Assembly (NCBI GenBank): GCA_905479995.1 | Contig: CAJQON010000004.1 | Coordinates: 62,001-126,000, forward strand | Reading direction: 5' to 3' | DNA length: 64,000 nt | From: an uncultured Flavobacteriales bacterium | Lineage (GTDB): Bacteria; Bacteroidota; Bacteroidia; Flavobacteriales_E; Vicingaceae | Part shown: positions 28,305 through 37,584 of the stretch, piece after piece | How the letters are laid out: every line of letters begins with the position of its first letter | Numbering within the stretch: position 1 is the stretch's first letter | Translations under genes and position numbers: made by a program | The notes under the pieces: model-generated | Seen by the model: only the letters and a program-made list of their open reading frames with translations | Database searches by the model: none | What the model was told of the DNA's origin: nothing

Positions 28305-28996
28305 GAACACTTTTTGCAATCATATTTACTGCTCTAATTTCGTTTGGTGGATATTGTCAAGATACTACGTCTATTAATGAAAGAAAAATTCAATTCAATG
28401 CTAAAATTGGTATAACTTATGAAGGGGTTGTTGGTAATAGATATATTAAAAGGAGTAAAGATAGCCCTGAAAAAGATCAATATGATGGCTTTACAAAGAA
28501 ATCAACTTTAGGTTTTCAAGCAGGAATTGTAGCGGATTTTAAAATCCATAAAAAGTTACATATTTCTGCAGGTTTGATATTTGCTCAACGTAAAAGTATA
28601 TATGAAGGAGACCGTGATTCTGTTTTAAGATATGGTACTCCGACATCTATTCACAAAATTGTAAAATATGAATACCTGTATAATAACATTGAACTTCCTA
28701 TTTTGTTCAGCTTTAAATTTAAAAAGATAAATCTTCATACGGGCATCAACCTAATACTAGTTTCCTTTTATGAAGCCAATTACTCATACATCCCTAGCCC
28801 ATTCAATGTAAATGATAAAACCAAGAAAACAATAAAAAGTACTGAGCTATCAAATAGAATATACCCGACTTTTCAAATAAGTTATAATTTAAAAGTTAAA
28901 AAAGTAGTGTTAAATCCATTTCTGGGAATAGACATTGGCAAAAATAGAAGCCTTTATTTTCAAAGTGGAATTAACATCCCACTAGAACACAACTAA
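28301..28996 (+). CDS. Outer-membrane beta-barrel protein
   Basis: The product is 231 residues with a signal peptide (ending GGYCQ). The mature part alternates polar and aromatic/hydrophobic residues in strand-length segments (FQAGIVADFKIHKKLHISAG, then LIFAQRK; ELPILFSFKF; LNPFLGIDIG), as in PorT/OmpW-like 8-strand barrels of Bacteroidota. It overlaps the lipoprotein gene by four bases. A membrane partner for the lipoprotein is inferred from coupling. Confidence 0.72.
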   Translation: MRTLFAIIFTALISFGGYCQDTTSINERKIQFNAKIGITYEGVVGNRYIKRSKDSPEKDQYDGFTKKSTLGFQAGIVADFKIHKKLHISAGLIFAQRKSIYEGDRDSVLRYGTPTSIHKIVKYEYLYNNIELPILFSFKFKKINLHTGINLILVSFYEANYSYIPSPFNVNDKTKKTIKSTELSNRIYPTFQISYNLKVKKVVLNPFLGIDIGKNRSLYFQSGINIPLEHN

Positions 28997-29010
28997 AAAA
29001 TCTTACTAAA

Positions 29011-30000
29011 ATGAAAACAAAAAATGTTACATCACTTCTATTTCTTATTATAATGAATAGTATTTCATATGCTCAATTGAGAGTTGACGAATATGGACGA
29101 ATTGGAATGGGAACGAATCATCCTAATTCTGGATATAAATGTCATATTAAAGGAAATCTATTATTAACTACATATCCCGAAATTCCACCACCAAACATCC
29201 AACCTGTAGAATTCCGATTCAAAGTTGGAAATGGGTCACCAGGGGCTGAAATAGGAACCAATATTGATAAAATAGCTTTTTGGTCTTCTGAAACTGGATT
29301 TAATAAACTTTATGCAGAGGAGTTTTACACACTATCAGATAGTACGAAAAAAGAAAATATACAACCTATTCAATCAGGATTAGAATTTATCATGAAATTA
29401 AAACCATATTCTTATCAAATGAAATTAAATTCATCCAAGAAAAACAACAGCCCAAAAAAAAGCTATGGATTTCTTGCTCAAGAAGTAAGAGAGATTCTTC
29501 CAGAAATAACAGATTCAGCAAAAGGCATAATGCTAATTGATTACAACCAAATCATACCATTACTTGTTCATGCTGTTAAAAAGCAAAACCAAACTATTGA
29601 TAGTTTAAAACAAGAAATGAACGAATTTAAAAATGAATTATCTTATTGCTGTAATCAGAACAATTCAAAGAAGAAATCAGGAAAACCAAATAATAATCCA
29701 ACATCAACTGATTCTGATTCTATATTATATGAAACTGAAATAGCAACGCTTTACCAAAACAGCCCTAATCCTTTTTCGGAAGAGACTATAATAAAATTTG
29801 ATCTAAAAACTAACATATCCAATGCTTCGATTATGGTATTTGACATGCAAGGAACACTTAAGCTAACTATTCCTATTCATCAAACTGGTAAAGGTCAAGT
29901 AATAATAAATAAACATAAACTTATAGCAGGAATGTACCTTTACTCTCTTATTGTTAACAACAATGAAATAGACACAAAAAAGATGATACTAGCAAATTAA
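29011..30000 (+). CDS. S74 intramolecular-chaperone protein with T9SS type A sorting domain
   Basis: The product is 329 residues with a signal peptide (to about residue 22). Residues about 105-205 match the S74/tail-spike endosialidase chaperone domain: SDSTKKENIQPI with the likely catalytic Ser109 and Lys113/Lys114, then SYGFLAQEVREILPEI and a coiled-coil segment (AVKKQNQTIDSLKQEMNEFK). After a Lys/Asn/Ser linker, residues about 247-329 form a T9SS type A domain (LYQNSPNPFSEETIIKFDL ... GMYLYSLIV). S74 domains trimerise phage and bacterial surface fibres and often cut themselves off. It is the last gene of the block. Confidence 0.86.
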   Translation: MKTKNVTSLLFLIIMNSISYAQLRVDEYGRIGMGTNHPNSGYKCHIKGNLLLTTYPEIPPPNIQPVEFRFKVGNGSPGAEIGTNIDKIAFWSSETGFNKLYAEEFYTLSDSTKKENIQPIQSGLEFIMKLKPYSYQMKLNSSKKNNSPKKSYGFLAQEVREILPEITDSAKGIMLIDYNQIIPLLVHAVKKQNQTIDSLKQEMNEFKNELSYCCNQNNSKKKSGKPNNNPTSTDSDSILYETEIATLYQNSPNPFSEETIIKFDLKTNISNASIMVFDMQGTLKLTIPIHQTGKGQVIINKHKLIAGMYLYSLIVNNNEIDTKKMILAN

Positions 30001-30076
30001 AAATCACACCCAACAGGAGTTGTAGAGATTAATTACACTTAAAGATGTTGTAAGAAGATACTTCCTAATTTACCTT

Positions 30077-30116
30077 CTACTTCGGATATTCAATACGCAC
30101 ATGATAAATGTTCATT
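30077..30116 (-). repeat. Right 40-bp direct repeat: the current 3' end of the HD-hydrolase gene
   Basis: This segment is the last 12 codons and TAG stop of the HD-hydrolase gene. It pairs with 26383-26422 in direct orientation, and the two bound a 3.7-kb block carrying four genes. Confidence 0.92.
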
Positions 30117-32137
30117 AATTTTTTAATGAACATTTTTTTGATGAGAGTAACATCATTAAAAGTGATGTTGGTATTTACAAACTGGTTTTGAGCAACCTGT
30201 CCATCAACAATACCATTAATTAGACCCGTAATGGATTCGTTGTCGTATTTCTTTAAACTTCTTGAGGCTGCCTCTACCGAATCAGCCATCATGAGCACAG
30301 CCGTTTCTTTGGAATAAGGAATTGGCCCAGGATATTGAAACAGCTCCTCTTCTATTTCGGTATCAGGGTTTTCATTTTGATACATTTTTAAGAAGTACTG
30401 TGTTTTGGTTGTACCGTGATGCGTTCTAATAAAATCAATAATTTGCTCTGGCAATTTATGTTTCTTAGCCAACTCTACCCCTCTTATTACATGGTTAATA
30501 ATAATGTCGGCACTTTCTTCATAACCCAACTCATCGTGAGGATTAATGCCAGTATTTTGATTTTCAATAAAATATGCTGGAGCCAACATTTTACCTATAT
30601 CATGGTACAAGGCACCAGTTCTAACTAATAAGGGATTCCCTCCTATTTCCTGTATAGCTTCTTCTGCCAAATTAGATACTTGCAAGGAATGCTGAAAAGT
30701 ACCCGGAGCTTTGATGTTTAACTCTTTTAATAAGGGATTATTCGTATCGGCCAATTCCAATAAAGTAACATCAGAGATATATCCAAAAAGCTTTTCAAAT
30801 AAATAAATTAAAGGATAGGTTAATAAGGTTAAGCCAGCAGCTATGCCAAATCTACCCAACATTTCCCATTCTATACTTTCAATATTAGACTCTTGAATTA
30901 AGGAGAAGCCTATGAATGAAATAGATATAATTCCAAAAATTAAGACTGCAGTATAAAACAATTCTGCTCTTTTATTAACCCTTAGTACATTAAACAAGGT
31001 TATCATACCAGTAATGCTTTGCAACACAATAAACTCAAAAGGGTTTGGCACCATAAAACTAATGAGGAAAATGGCTATTACATATACAAATAAAGCCAGT
31101 CTATTTCCGAAAAACGTGCGTATTAGCAAAGGGATAATACAGTAAGGAATAACGTAAACACTTATATTTTCGAATCGCAACACAAGGGCAGTTATGGCTA
31201 CAAAACCAACCATTATTATGGTTAAAAAGCCCAAGTCCATATTACTGTTAAACACCCTTGAATTTACATTTTTAATGAAACTAAAAATGGCGTAAAACAA
31301 CAGGAGTACCAACAAACTTTGTCCAATTAATAACCAGTAAGATTGTTTTTGCCCTGTTTTACTTTCAAACTCAGCTTTAAGCGAAAGCAATACCGAATAC
31401 TTTTCTGGACTTACAATCTCTCCTTTAGATATTATTTTTTCCTTTTCATAAATACCGCCTTTTACAAACGAAATGTTATCAAACTTACTTTTTGCATCTT
31501 TTTCGGTTAAGGCAGCATTGTAAATAATGTTTCTAACCAAGTTATTATAAACCGCTTCACTTATAAAATCGGCATTAGGAGTTTTGTTCCTTTTTAAATC
31601 GGCTATAACGAAGTCGTAAGCAGATTTAAGGGTAAAGAAATTGCCCAACATTACTTCTTCACCAACATTACGTTCATTGATAACAACAATAACAGCCTCG
31701 GCATTTTTTGATTCTAATTCATTTATTAACTCAAAAATTCCTGTTTTGTATAAGGTATCTAAGTAGGTTTCTGCTGAACGAACTACTTCAATAATTACTT
31801 CTACTGGTAAGCTGTCTGAATTATTATCTTGCACCCATTGCGGAACAGCCCTTCTTGCAGAATCGGCTTTCGCATTATCACCATCAAAATAAAAAAGTTG
31901 GTTTTCTTTTAAGTTATTTTTTTCAAACGTTAATTCTGCTTCCGATTTATTAATGGCAAAATCAAAAGGAGCCAATAAATCATCATGAACCCAAGGTTTA
32001 TTTTCTTGAAAATCGTATTTAAACTTACTTTCCTTAGGCAATAACAATACAATTATAGCCGCAGAAATAACAAACAGAACTACTTTTAAAATTAGTTCGT
32101 GTTGATCTCTTAATTTATTTAAAAAATTGTTGGCCAT
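30077..32137 (-). CDS. 7TM receptor-type HD-domain phosphohydrolase (PgpH-like)
   Basis: The 686-residue protein has one N-terminal transmembrane helix (about 17-35), an extracytoplasmic domain (about 40-270) of the 7TMR-HDED type, seven membrane segments (about 278-470) and a cytoplasmic HD domain. The metal-binding HDIGK motif is near residue 514, with HSLQVSNLAEEA before it and RTHHGTTKT after it. Members such as PgpH hydrolyse cyclic di-AMP, and that is the expected activity here. The final 12 codons are duplicated at 26383-26422. An exact TATTTTTG -7 element (32174-32181, minus strand) lies upstream. Confidence 0.92.
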   Translation of the reverse strand: MANNFLNKLRDQHELILKVVLFVISAAIIVLLLPKESKFKYDFQENKPWVHDDLLAPFDFAINKSEAELTFEKNNLKENQLFYFDGDNAKADSARRAVPQWVQDNNSDSLPVEVIIEVVRSAETYLDTLYKTGIFELINELESKNAEAVIVVINERNVGEEVMLGNFFTLKSAYDFVIADLKRNKTPNADFISEAVYNNLVRNIIYNAALTEKDAKSKFDNISFVKGGIYEKEKIISKGEIVSPEKYSVLLSLKAEFESKTGQKQSYWLLIGQSLLVLLLFYAIFSFIKNVNSRVFNSNMDLGFLTIIMVGFVAITALVLRFENISVYVIPYCIIPLLIRTFFGNRLALFVYVIAIFLISFMVPNPFEFIVLQSITGMITLFNVLRVNKRAELFYTAVLIFGIISISFIGFSLIQESNIESIEWEMLGRFGIAAGLTLLTYPLIYLFEKLFGYISDVTLLELADTNNPLLKELNIKAPGTFQHSLQVSNLAEEAIQEIGGNPLLVRTGALYHDIGKMLAPAYFIENQNTGINPHDELGYEESADIIINHVIRGVELAKKHKLPEQIIDFIRTHHGTTKTQYFLKMYQNENPDTEIEEELFQYPGPIPYSKETAVLMMADSVEAASRSLKKYDNESITGLINGIVDGQVAQNQFVNTNITFNDVTLIKKMFIKKLMNIYHVRIEYPK

Positions 32138-32173
32138 ACTTCAATTAAGGGCTAAAAGTAATGTTTAATCGCA

Positions 32174-32181
32174 CAAAAATA
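32174..32181 (-). promoter_or_regulatory. Possible -7 element for the HD-hydrolase gene
   Basis: TATTTTTG on the minus strand matches TAnnTTTG, 36 bases upstream of the ATG at 32137. The nearest TTG is about 28 bases further upstream, which is longer than usual. Confidence 0.3.
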
Positions 32182-32279
32182 CAGATTTGGAGATAAAATG
32201 GATAAAGCTCAAAAATTTAAAGCAAAATAGTTAACTTCGTGGTCATAAAATCTATCACAATAAATCTCAAAATAAAGTT

Positions 32280-33455
32280 ATGAAAGAAGTATATATCGTA
32301 TCAGCCGTAAGAACACCTATTGGAAGTTTTATGGGAAGTTTATCTACAGTAGTAGCACCAAAATTAGGAGCCGCAGCAATTAAAGGAGCTTTAGCTAAGG
32401 CTAATATTTCTGCTGATAATGTGGATGAAGTGATTATGGGAAATGTTATGTCGGCTAATTTAGGACAAGCTCCTGCACGACAAGCAGCCATGTTTGCTGG
32501 TATCGATCAAAATGTACCTTGTACAACTGTAAATAAGGTATGTGCTTCTGGTATGAAAGCAATTTCGTTAGGAGCTCAATCTATAATGGCTGGCGATAAC
32601 GATTGTGTGGTTGTTGGTGGTATGGAAAACATGAGTTTAGTACCGCATTATTACAATGCAAGAAGTGCTACTAAGTTAGGAGATGTTAAGATGGTAGATG
32701 GAATGGTTAAAGATGGTTTAACTGATGTTTACAACAAGGTTCACATGGGGGTTTGTGCAGAGAAATGTGCTACTGAAAAAAATATAACAAGAGAAGATCA
32801 AGATGCTTTTACCATTGAATCTTACAACAGAAGTGCTTCGGCATGGGATGCTGGAAAGTTTGACAATGAAATTGTTCCTGTAGAAGTTCCTCAACGGAGA
32901 GGTGATGCTATTGTAGTGAGTAAAGATGAAGAATATACGAATGTAAAAATGGAAAAAATTCCTGCTTTACGTCCAGTTTTTGATAAGGAAGGAACGGTAA
33001 CTGCAGCAAATGCATCGACCCTAAATGATGGTGCTTCGGCATTAATTTTAATGAGCAAAGAAAAAATGGAAGAATTGGGTGCTACACCATTGGCAAAAAT
33101 TGTAAGTTATGCAGATGCAGCGCATGAGCCAGAATGGTTTACTACTGCTCCATCTATAGCTGTACCAAAAGCATTAAAGAAAGCCAACTTAACAGTTGCC
33201 GATATTGATTACTGGGAATTAAACCAAGCTTTTGCTGTTGTTGGAATAGCAAACACTCAAGCATTAGGATTAGATCCTGCTAAGGTTGATGTAAACGGTG
33301 GAGCTGTTGCTCTTGGTCATCCACTTGGAAACTCTGGTTCTAGAATTATTGTTACCCTAATTAACGTATTAAAACAAAACGGAGGTAAACTAGGTGCTGC
33401 CGGAATTTGTAACGGTGGCGGTGGAGCTTCTGCAATGGTTATCGAAAACGTATAA
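32280..33455 (+). CDS. Acetyl-CoA C-acetyltransferase (thiolase)
   Basis: The product is 391 residues, standard for type II thiolases. The acyl-accepting cysteine is Cys88 in VNKVCASGMKA, the histidine motif is GHPLGNSG, and the C-terminal active-site cysteine lies in GICNGGGGASAM. The enzyme condenses two acetyl-CoA into acetoacetyl-CoA or runs the reverse thiolysis. The stop overlaps the start of the next gene by one base (TAATG), which suggests co-translation with an unrelated cell-wall peptidase. Confidence 0.94.
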   Translation: MKEVYIVSAVRTPIGSFMGSLSTVVAPKLGAAAIKGALAKANISADNVDEVIMGNVMSANLGQAPARQAAMFAGIDQNVPCTTVNKVCASGMKAISLGAQSIMAGDNDCVVVGGMENMSLVPHYYNARSATKLGDVKMVDGMVKDGLTDVYNKVHMGVCAEKCATEKNITREDQDAFTIESYNRSASAWDAGKFDNEIVPVEVPQRRGDAIVVSKDEEYTNVKMEKIPALRPVFDKEGTVTAANASTLNDGASALILMSKEKMEELGATPLAKIVSYADAAHEPEWFTTAPSIAVPKALKKANLTVADIDYWELNQAFAVVGIANTQALGLDPAKVDVNGGAVALGHPLGNSGSRIIVTLINVLKQNGGKLGAAGICNGGGGASAMVIENV

Positions 33456-34231
33456 TGAAATACGGTATTTGTCATTTAAGTGTTGTGCCTTGTAGGTTCG
33501 AACCTTTCGATACGAGCGAAATGGTTACACAACTCTTATTTGGCGAAACAGTAAAGGTTTACGAAGAGAAGAAGAAAGATTGGAGAAGGATTAAAACAGC
33601 TTATGACGACTACGATTGTTGGGTAGATGAGAAACAAATTACCATTATTTCTGAAGAAGCTTTTCATGCCGTAAACCACTCGGCCATTTGTGGCGAATTG
33701 GTTTCTGTAGTTCAAAATGTAAATTCTGAAGCCATTGTACCGCTTTGTTTAGGAAGTACACTAGCCAACTTTGATGGCAACAACCTAAAGTTTGGCAGCA
33801 GAGAGTATGCTTACGATGGACAGGTTGTAGACACCTCTACTCCTATTGAAAAAGCTAAGATTGTTGAAAATTCGATGATGTATTTAAATGCTCCTTACCT
33901 TTGGGGTGGGCGTTCTCCTTTTGGAATTGACTGCTCTGGATTTACGCAAGTTATTTACAAACTCAATGGCTTTAAGTTACCCAGAGATGCTTCGCAACAA
34001 GCAGAAATTGGACAAACCTTAAGTTTTATAGAAGAATCGGAAAGTGGCGATTTGGCCTTTTTTGATAATGCTGAAGGTAATATTATTCATGTGGGTATTA
34101 TGTTATCCGACAACAGAATTATACATGCTTCTGGTAAAATTAGAATTGATAAGATAGACCACCAAGGTATTTTTAATGTAGATACCGGTGACTACTCCCA
34201 TCGTTTAAGGTTGATTAAGAAAATTTTGTGA
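33455..34231 (+). CDS. NlpC/P60 (C40) peptidase with SH3-like domains
   Basis: The product is 258 residues without an obvious signal peptide. The first 120 residues form two SH3-like units (QLLFGETVKVYEEKKKDWRR is typical). The C40 catalytic domain follows, with the catalytic cysteine in GIDCSGFTQVIY, the histidine in IIHVGIML and a downstream polar residue in IHASGKIRI. The family hydrolyses the D-Glu to diamino-acid bond of peptidoglycan stem peptides. The lack of a signal suggests cytoplasmic recycling of muropeptides, as proposed for relatives; this is inference. Confidence 0.9.
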   Translation: MKYGICHLSVVPCRFEPFDTSEMVTQLLFGETVKVYEEKKKDWRRIKTAYDDYDCWVDEKQITIISEEAFHAVNHSAICGELVSVVQNVNSEAIVPLCLGSTLANFDGNNLKFGSREYAYDGQVVDTSTPIEKAKIVENSMMYLNAPYLWGGRSPFGIDCSGFTQVIYKLNGFKLPRDASQQAEIGQTLSFIEESESGDLAFFDNAEGNIIHVGIMLSDNRIIHASGKIRIDKIDHQGIFNVDTGDYSHRLRLIKKIL

Positions 34232-34281
34232 GACCAAGCTGTTCATCCTAAAAATTAATTTAGCAACCATAAAAGTGAATA

Positions 34282-35898
34282 ATGTATTGTAATACAAAAA
34301 AATCTTTCGTTTTTAAACAATTGTGCACCACCATATATGCGCTTTTACTTTTTGCTACAATCTTCCCCTCTTGTAATAGAATTGGACCTGAGACTATATC
34401 CAACCTAGAAGTACCTCAAGACGCTGATATAATTGAATTGTTAATTGGTGAGCCAGAATTAGAGGTAATGCAGGTAGTGCGAGATGAGGCAAGAGAAACA
34501 TTCGTTATACTAAATAAAAAGAATAGCAGAGTAAACGCACGCTTAATAATAAATGGAGATACTTCTGATGTAAGAATTCGCATAAAAGGAGATTGGCGCG
34601 AACACGTTGAAGATAAATGGTCATTTAGAATAGAAATGAAAGATACTAGTAGTTGGAATGGCAAGCGAGTATTTTCAATCCAAAAACCAACTATGCGAGG
34701 TAACCTTGATGAGTGGGTTCTGCATAAATTGATGCAGCAAGAAGGTATTATTACTACTCGTTATGATTTCTGTTTTGCGAAACTTAATGGTGATTGGTTA
34801 GGTCTTTATGCTGTGGAAGAACATTTTACTCCAGAATTACTTGCGGCAAACAAACGTTCTAAAGGCCCCATATTAAAAATAGATGAAGATGCCATGTGGA
34901 AAATAAGGGCGTGGAATGAAAAAAATGACCTACCTTATTTACCCTATCAATATGCATTGGACATCGTTCCATTTCAAAGGAAGAAACAGCTTAGTGATTC
35001 TGTAGGTGTTCGCCAATTCAAAGAAGGGCAAAAATTAGTTGATGCTTTAAGATTCGATCTCAAAACTTCTAGCGGATTATTTAATGTGGAAAAGGTTGGT
35101 CAATATCTAGCACTTATTGATTTGTGCAAAGCTCAACACAGTCTTATATACCATAACCTACGTTGGTATTACAATCCTAAGCTTAAGGTACTCGAACCAA
35201 TTGCATATGATGGTTATGGCTCAGATCCACCCACAAATATATTTCCGGGAGCTTATGTTGGCTACAAGGTACTTGCAGACAGCATACCTCTTTACAATAA
35301 CTTTACAGTTCGTAACCTCCTTAAAGATAAGGCGGTACTAAGAGCTTATCGTAACTCACTTTTAAGCTATGTTAAGCCTGACTTTATTAACCACTTTTTG
35401 AAAACCCATAGACAAGAAATTTTAGACTTGGAAGCGTTAATAAAAATTGAAGACCCTAATTATTCTTATGATTTCAATTTTTTAAACCAAACGAGACTGG
35501 ACATTTTAAATTCTATTTCACCTGTGGAAAGTTATACTGACAGTTTTTCAATAAAGAAAATGGACATCGGTAAATTAAATCTTAATGAAAATATTGAACA
35601 ACCTCCAATGCCGGGAATATCAGTAAGGGCTTATTATGAAAAAACTATTGACAAAAAGTATCAAGTAAGTGTTCTTAACTTTCACCACAAAAAAATTGAA
35701 GTAATCCGCATCGAAGACAAAGAAGGCAATCGAGAAGAAATTTCTAACTTTAAATTAGAAGCTTATTACAGGTTAGAAAAACCCAATAACAAATCAATAA
35801 TTATTGGTATTAAACCTCGCCAAATTGTTTATCGCGCGGAAAATGATTCAACCATTTACTATGACAGAATAGTCAATCAACCTTCTCCAACAAATTGA
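34282..35898 (+). CDS. CotH-like kinase-fold lipoprotein
   Basis: The 538-residue protein has a lipoprotein signal ending FPSC. The body matches the CotH family layout: a beta-rich start (VRIRIKGDWREHVEDKWSF), the KPTMRGNLDEWVLHKLMQQ helix, then AKLNGDWLGLYAVEEHF and a late ICK/YDGYGS segment (LEPIAYDGYGSDPP) that would supply metal-binding acid residues. CotH proteins are atypical protein kinases first known from spore coats, and Bacteroidota homologues are common surface lipoproteins. The C-terminal 100 residues are a beta module. It stands alone, with about 50 bases to the preceding gene. Confidence 0.78.
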   Translation: MYCNTKKSFVFKQLCTTIYALLLFATIFPSCNRIGPETISNLEVPQDADIIELLIGEPELEVMQVVRDEARETFVILNKKNSRVNARLIINGDTSDVRIRIKGDWREHVEDKWSFRIEMKDTSSWNGKRVFSIQKPTMRGNLDEWVLHKLMQQEGIITTRYDFCFAKLNGDWLGLYAVEEHFTPELLAANKRSKGPILKIDEDAMWKIRAWNEKNDLPYLPYQYALDIVPFQRKKQLSDSVGVRQFKEGQKLVDALRFDLKTSSGLFNVEKVGQYLALIDLCKAQHSLIYHNLRWYYNPKLKVLEPIAYDGYGSDPPTNIFPGAYVGYKVLADSIPLYNNFTVRNLLKDKAVLRAYRNSLLSYVKPDFINHFLKTHRQEILDLEALIKIEDPNYSYDFNFLNQTRLDILNSISPVESYTDSFSIKKMDIGKLNLNENIEQPPMPGISVRAYYEKTIDKKYQVSVLNFHHKKIEVIRIEDKEGNREEISNFKLEAYYRLEKPNNKSIIIGIKPRQIVYRAENDSTIYYDRIVNQPSPTN

Positions 35899-36043
35899 AG
35901 TAGGACTTTATTATGATCAAATAAGAATAAAAATGTGTCAACAAGTTCTATGTTTTATACATATTGGCTGATTTTCCTAAATTGTTATTTAACAAAACAC
36001 AGAATTGTTGTTATACCAATTAGAATAAAAGAGATACATCCCC

Positions 36044-36772
36044 TTGAAAGTAGAAATAGAAAATCCTAGAATTAAATGTTACAAATGTATGAGACCATCC
36101 ATCACATGCATTTGCAAGCACATTAATGCTTTTGATACAAAGACTCGTTTTATTATTTTGATGCACCCCAAGGAGTACAAAAAAGAAAAAAACGGAACGG
36201 GTCATATGACTAAGCTTCAACTGGAAAATTCTGAAATTATAGTTGGAGTAGATTTTACTAATAATAAGCGGGTTAATGAAATACTGACTCAAGAAGAAAG
36301 TAATTCATTTTTACTTTATCCGGGAAATGATAGTTTTAATTTATCGACAAGAAAAGCTTCGGAAATGAATTCGTTTATGGGTAATCATCCACTTATTTTT
36401 ATTTTAGATGGCACATGGCCTTGCGCACGTAAAATGCTTAAACTAAGTCAAAACTTACAACAACTAAAAAGAGTGAGCTTTGACAATGAAATCAAATCAA
36501 AGTTTATCATCAAGCAACAACCAGAACCTCTTTGTTTAAGTACTATAGAATCGGTTTATACTGTTTTAAATTTATTAAAAGAAGGTAATGTAGAACAATG
36601 CGACACGAAGGATTTCCTTGTTCCTTTTGAAAAAATGATTGCGTCTCAAGTAGAATATATTTTAAACCCACCGCTTAATAGCTATCGTCCAAATAAAAAT
36701 AAAGCGCTTACTCCTAAGAACAGGTATAAAAAGAATGCGCAAAGAAATATTATTTTTAATGAAGAAAGTTAG
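36044..36772 (+). CDS. DTW-domain protein (tRNA-uridine aminocarboxypropyltransferase family)
   Basis: The product is 242 residues from a TTG start at 36044. A later ATG (36089) would cut through the conserved N-terminal zinc-knuckle-like motif CYKCMRPSITCIC, so the TTG is preferred. The DTW signature appears as LDGTWPCARKML near residue 125, preceded by LYPGNDSF and followed by RKKAxx-like basic residues. Family members (TapT/YfiP) make acp3U at position 47 of tRNAs using SAM. No neighbouring gene points to a special role. Confidence 0.87.
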   Translation: MKVEIENPRIKCYKCMRPSITCICKHINAFDTKTRFIILMHPKEYKKEKNGTGHMTKLQLENSEIIVGVDFTNNKRVNEILTQEESNSFLLYPGNDSFNLSTRKASEMNSFMGNHPLIFILDGTWPCARKMLKLSQNLQQLKRVSFDNEIKSKFIIKQQPEPLCLSTIESVYTVLNLLKEGNVEQCDTKDFLVPFEKMIASQVEYILNPPLNSYRPNKNKALTPKNRYKKNAQRNIIFNEES

Positions 36773-36845
36773 CTGACATTTTTATGAATTGAAACTATTA
36801 AGAAATAGCTGAGAGAATGGTAGCGAATAAAGTACAAACCAAAAC

Positions 36846-37421
36846 ATGAAAGACCTCGAAGAATATTGTCCTAAAAACAAGCAAGATTGGAGAAAATGGC
36901 TCGAATTAAATCAACATAAAACAACAGCCGTTTGGCTTATTTTTTACAAGAAAAAATCTCCGAACTTCAACCTAAGCTGGAGTGATTCGGTTGATGAAGC
37001 GCTTTGTTTTGGTTGGATTGATAGCACAAAAAAGACAATAGACAGTGAGCAATACAAACAATATTTTAGCAAACGAAAAGCAAAAAGCAATTGGTCAAAA
37101 ACAAATAAGAATAAAGTTAAAACCTTAATTGACCAAGGCCTTATGAAGGAAGAGGGTTACAACAGCATTAAAATTGCTAAAGAAAATGGTTCTTGGACAA
37201 GTTTAGATGCAATTGAAGCACTCGTAATTCCTGAAGATTTAAAAGGAGCGTTTGCTAACAACAAAGTAGCAATGGATTACTTTGATCAACTAAGTAATTC
37301 TGCTAAAAAGATTTTATTGTATTGGGTTGTTTCTGCTAAAAGAACTGCAACCAGGCAAAAGAGAATTTTAGAAATAGTAGAGAATGCCAATCAAAATTTA
37401 AAGCCAAAACAATTTAGATAA
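36846..37421 (+). CDS. YdeI/OmpD-associated family protein
   Basis: The product is 191 residues. The N-terminal motifs WRKWLELNQHKTTAVWLIFY and VDEALCFGWIDSTKK, and the C-terminal FDQLSNSAKKILLYWVVSAK with RTATRQKRI, match the YdeI/OmdA family of soluble proteins linked to bacteriocin or peptide resistance in other bacteria. The biochemical activity of the family is poorly defined. The gene stands alone between the DTW gene and the MORN-repeat gene. Confidence 0.87.
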   Translation: MKDLEEYCPKNKQDWRKWLELNQHKTTAVWLIFYKKKSPNFNLSWSDSVDEALCFGWIDSTKKTIDSEQYKQYFSKRKAKSNWSKTNKNKVKTLIDQGLMKEEGYNSIKIAKENGSWTSLDAIEALVIPEDLKGAFANNKVAMDYFDQLSNSAKKILLYWVVSAKRTATRQKRILEIVENANQNLKPKQFR

Positions 37422-37584
37422 GATTGAAACTACATCACCAAGTTCAATAACGCTCTTTTTTAGTTAAATTTGAAGTGAACATAACATGTGAATAGAGAGC
37501 ACAAATATTCATATTCCGGTTGTTGCAAACTATTAAAAAGAAGTGGCAAGTAAGAATATTAATCAAGTAGCTAATTTTATTAAA

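Noticed and set aside
29011-30000. Prophage remnant suggested by the S74 tail-spike chaperone domain
   Set aside because: The protein has a bacterial signal peptide and a T9SS sorting domain, and no other phage gene is nearby.
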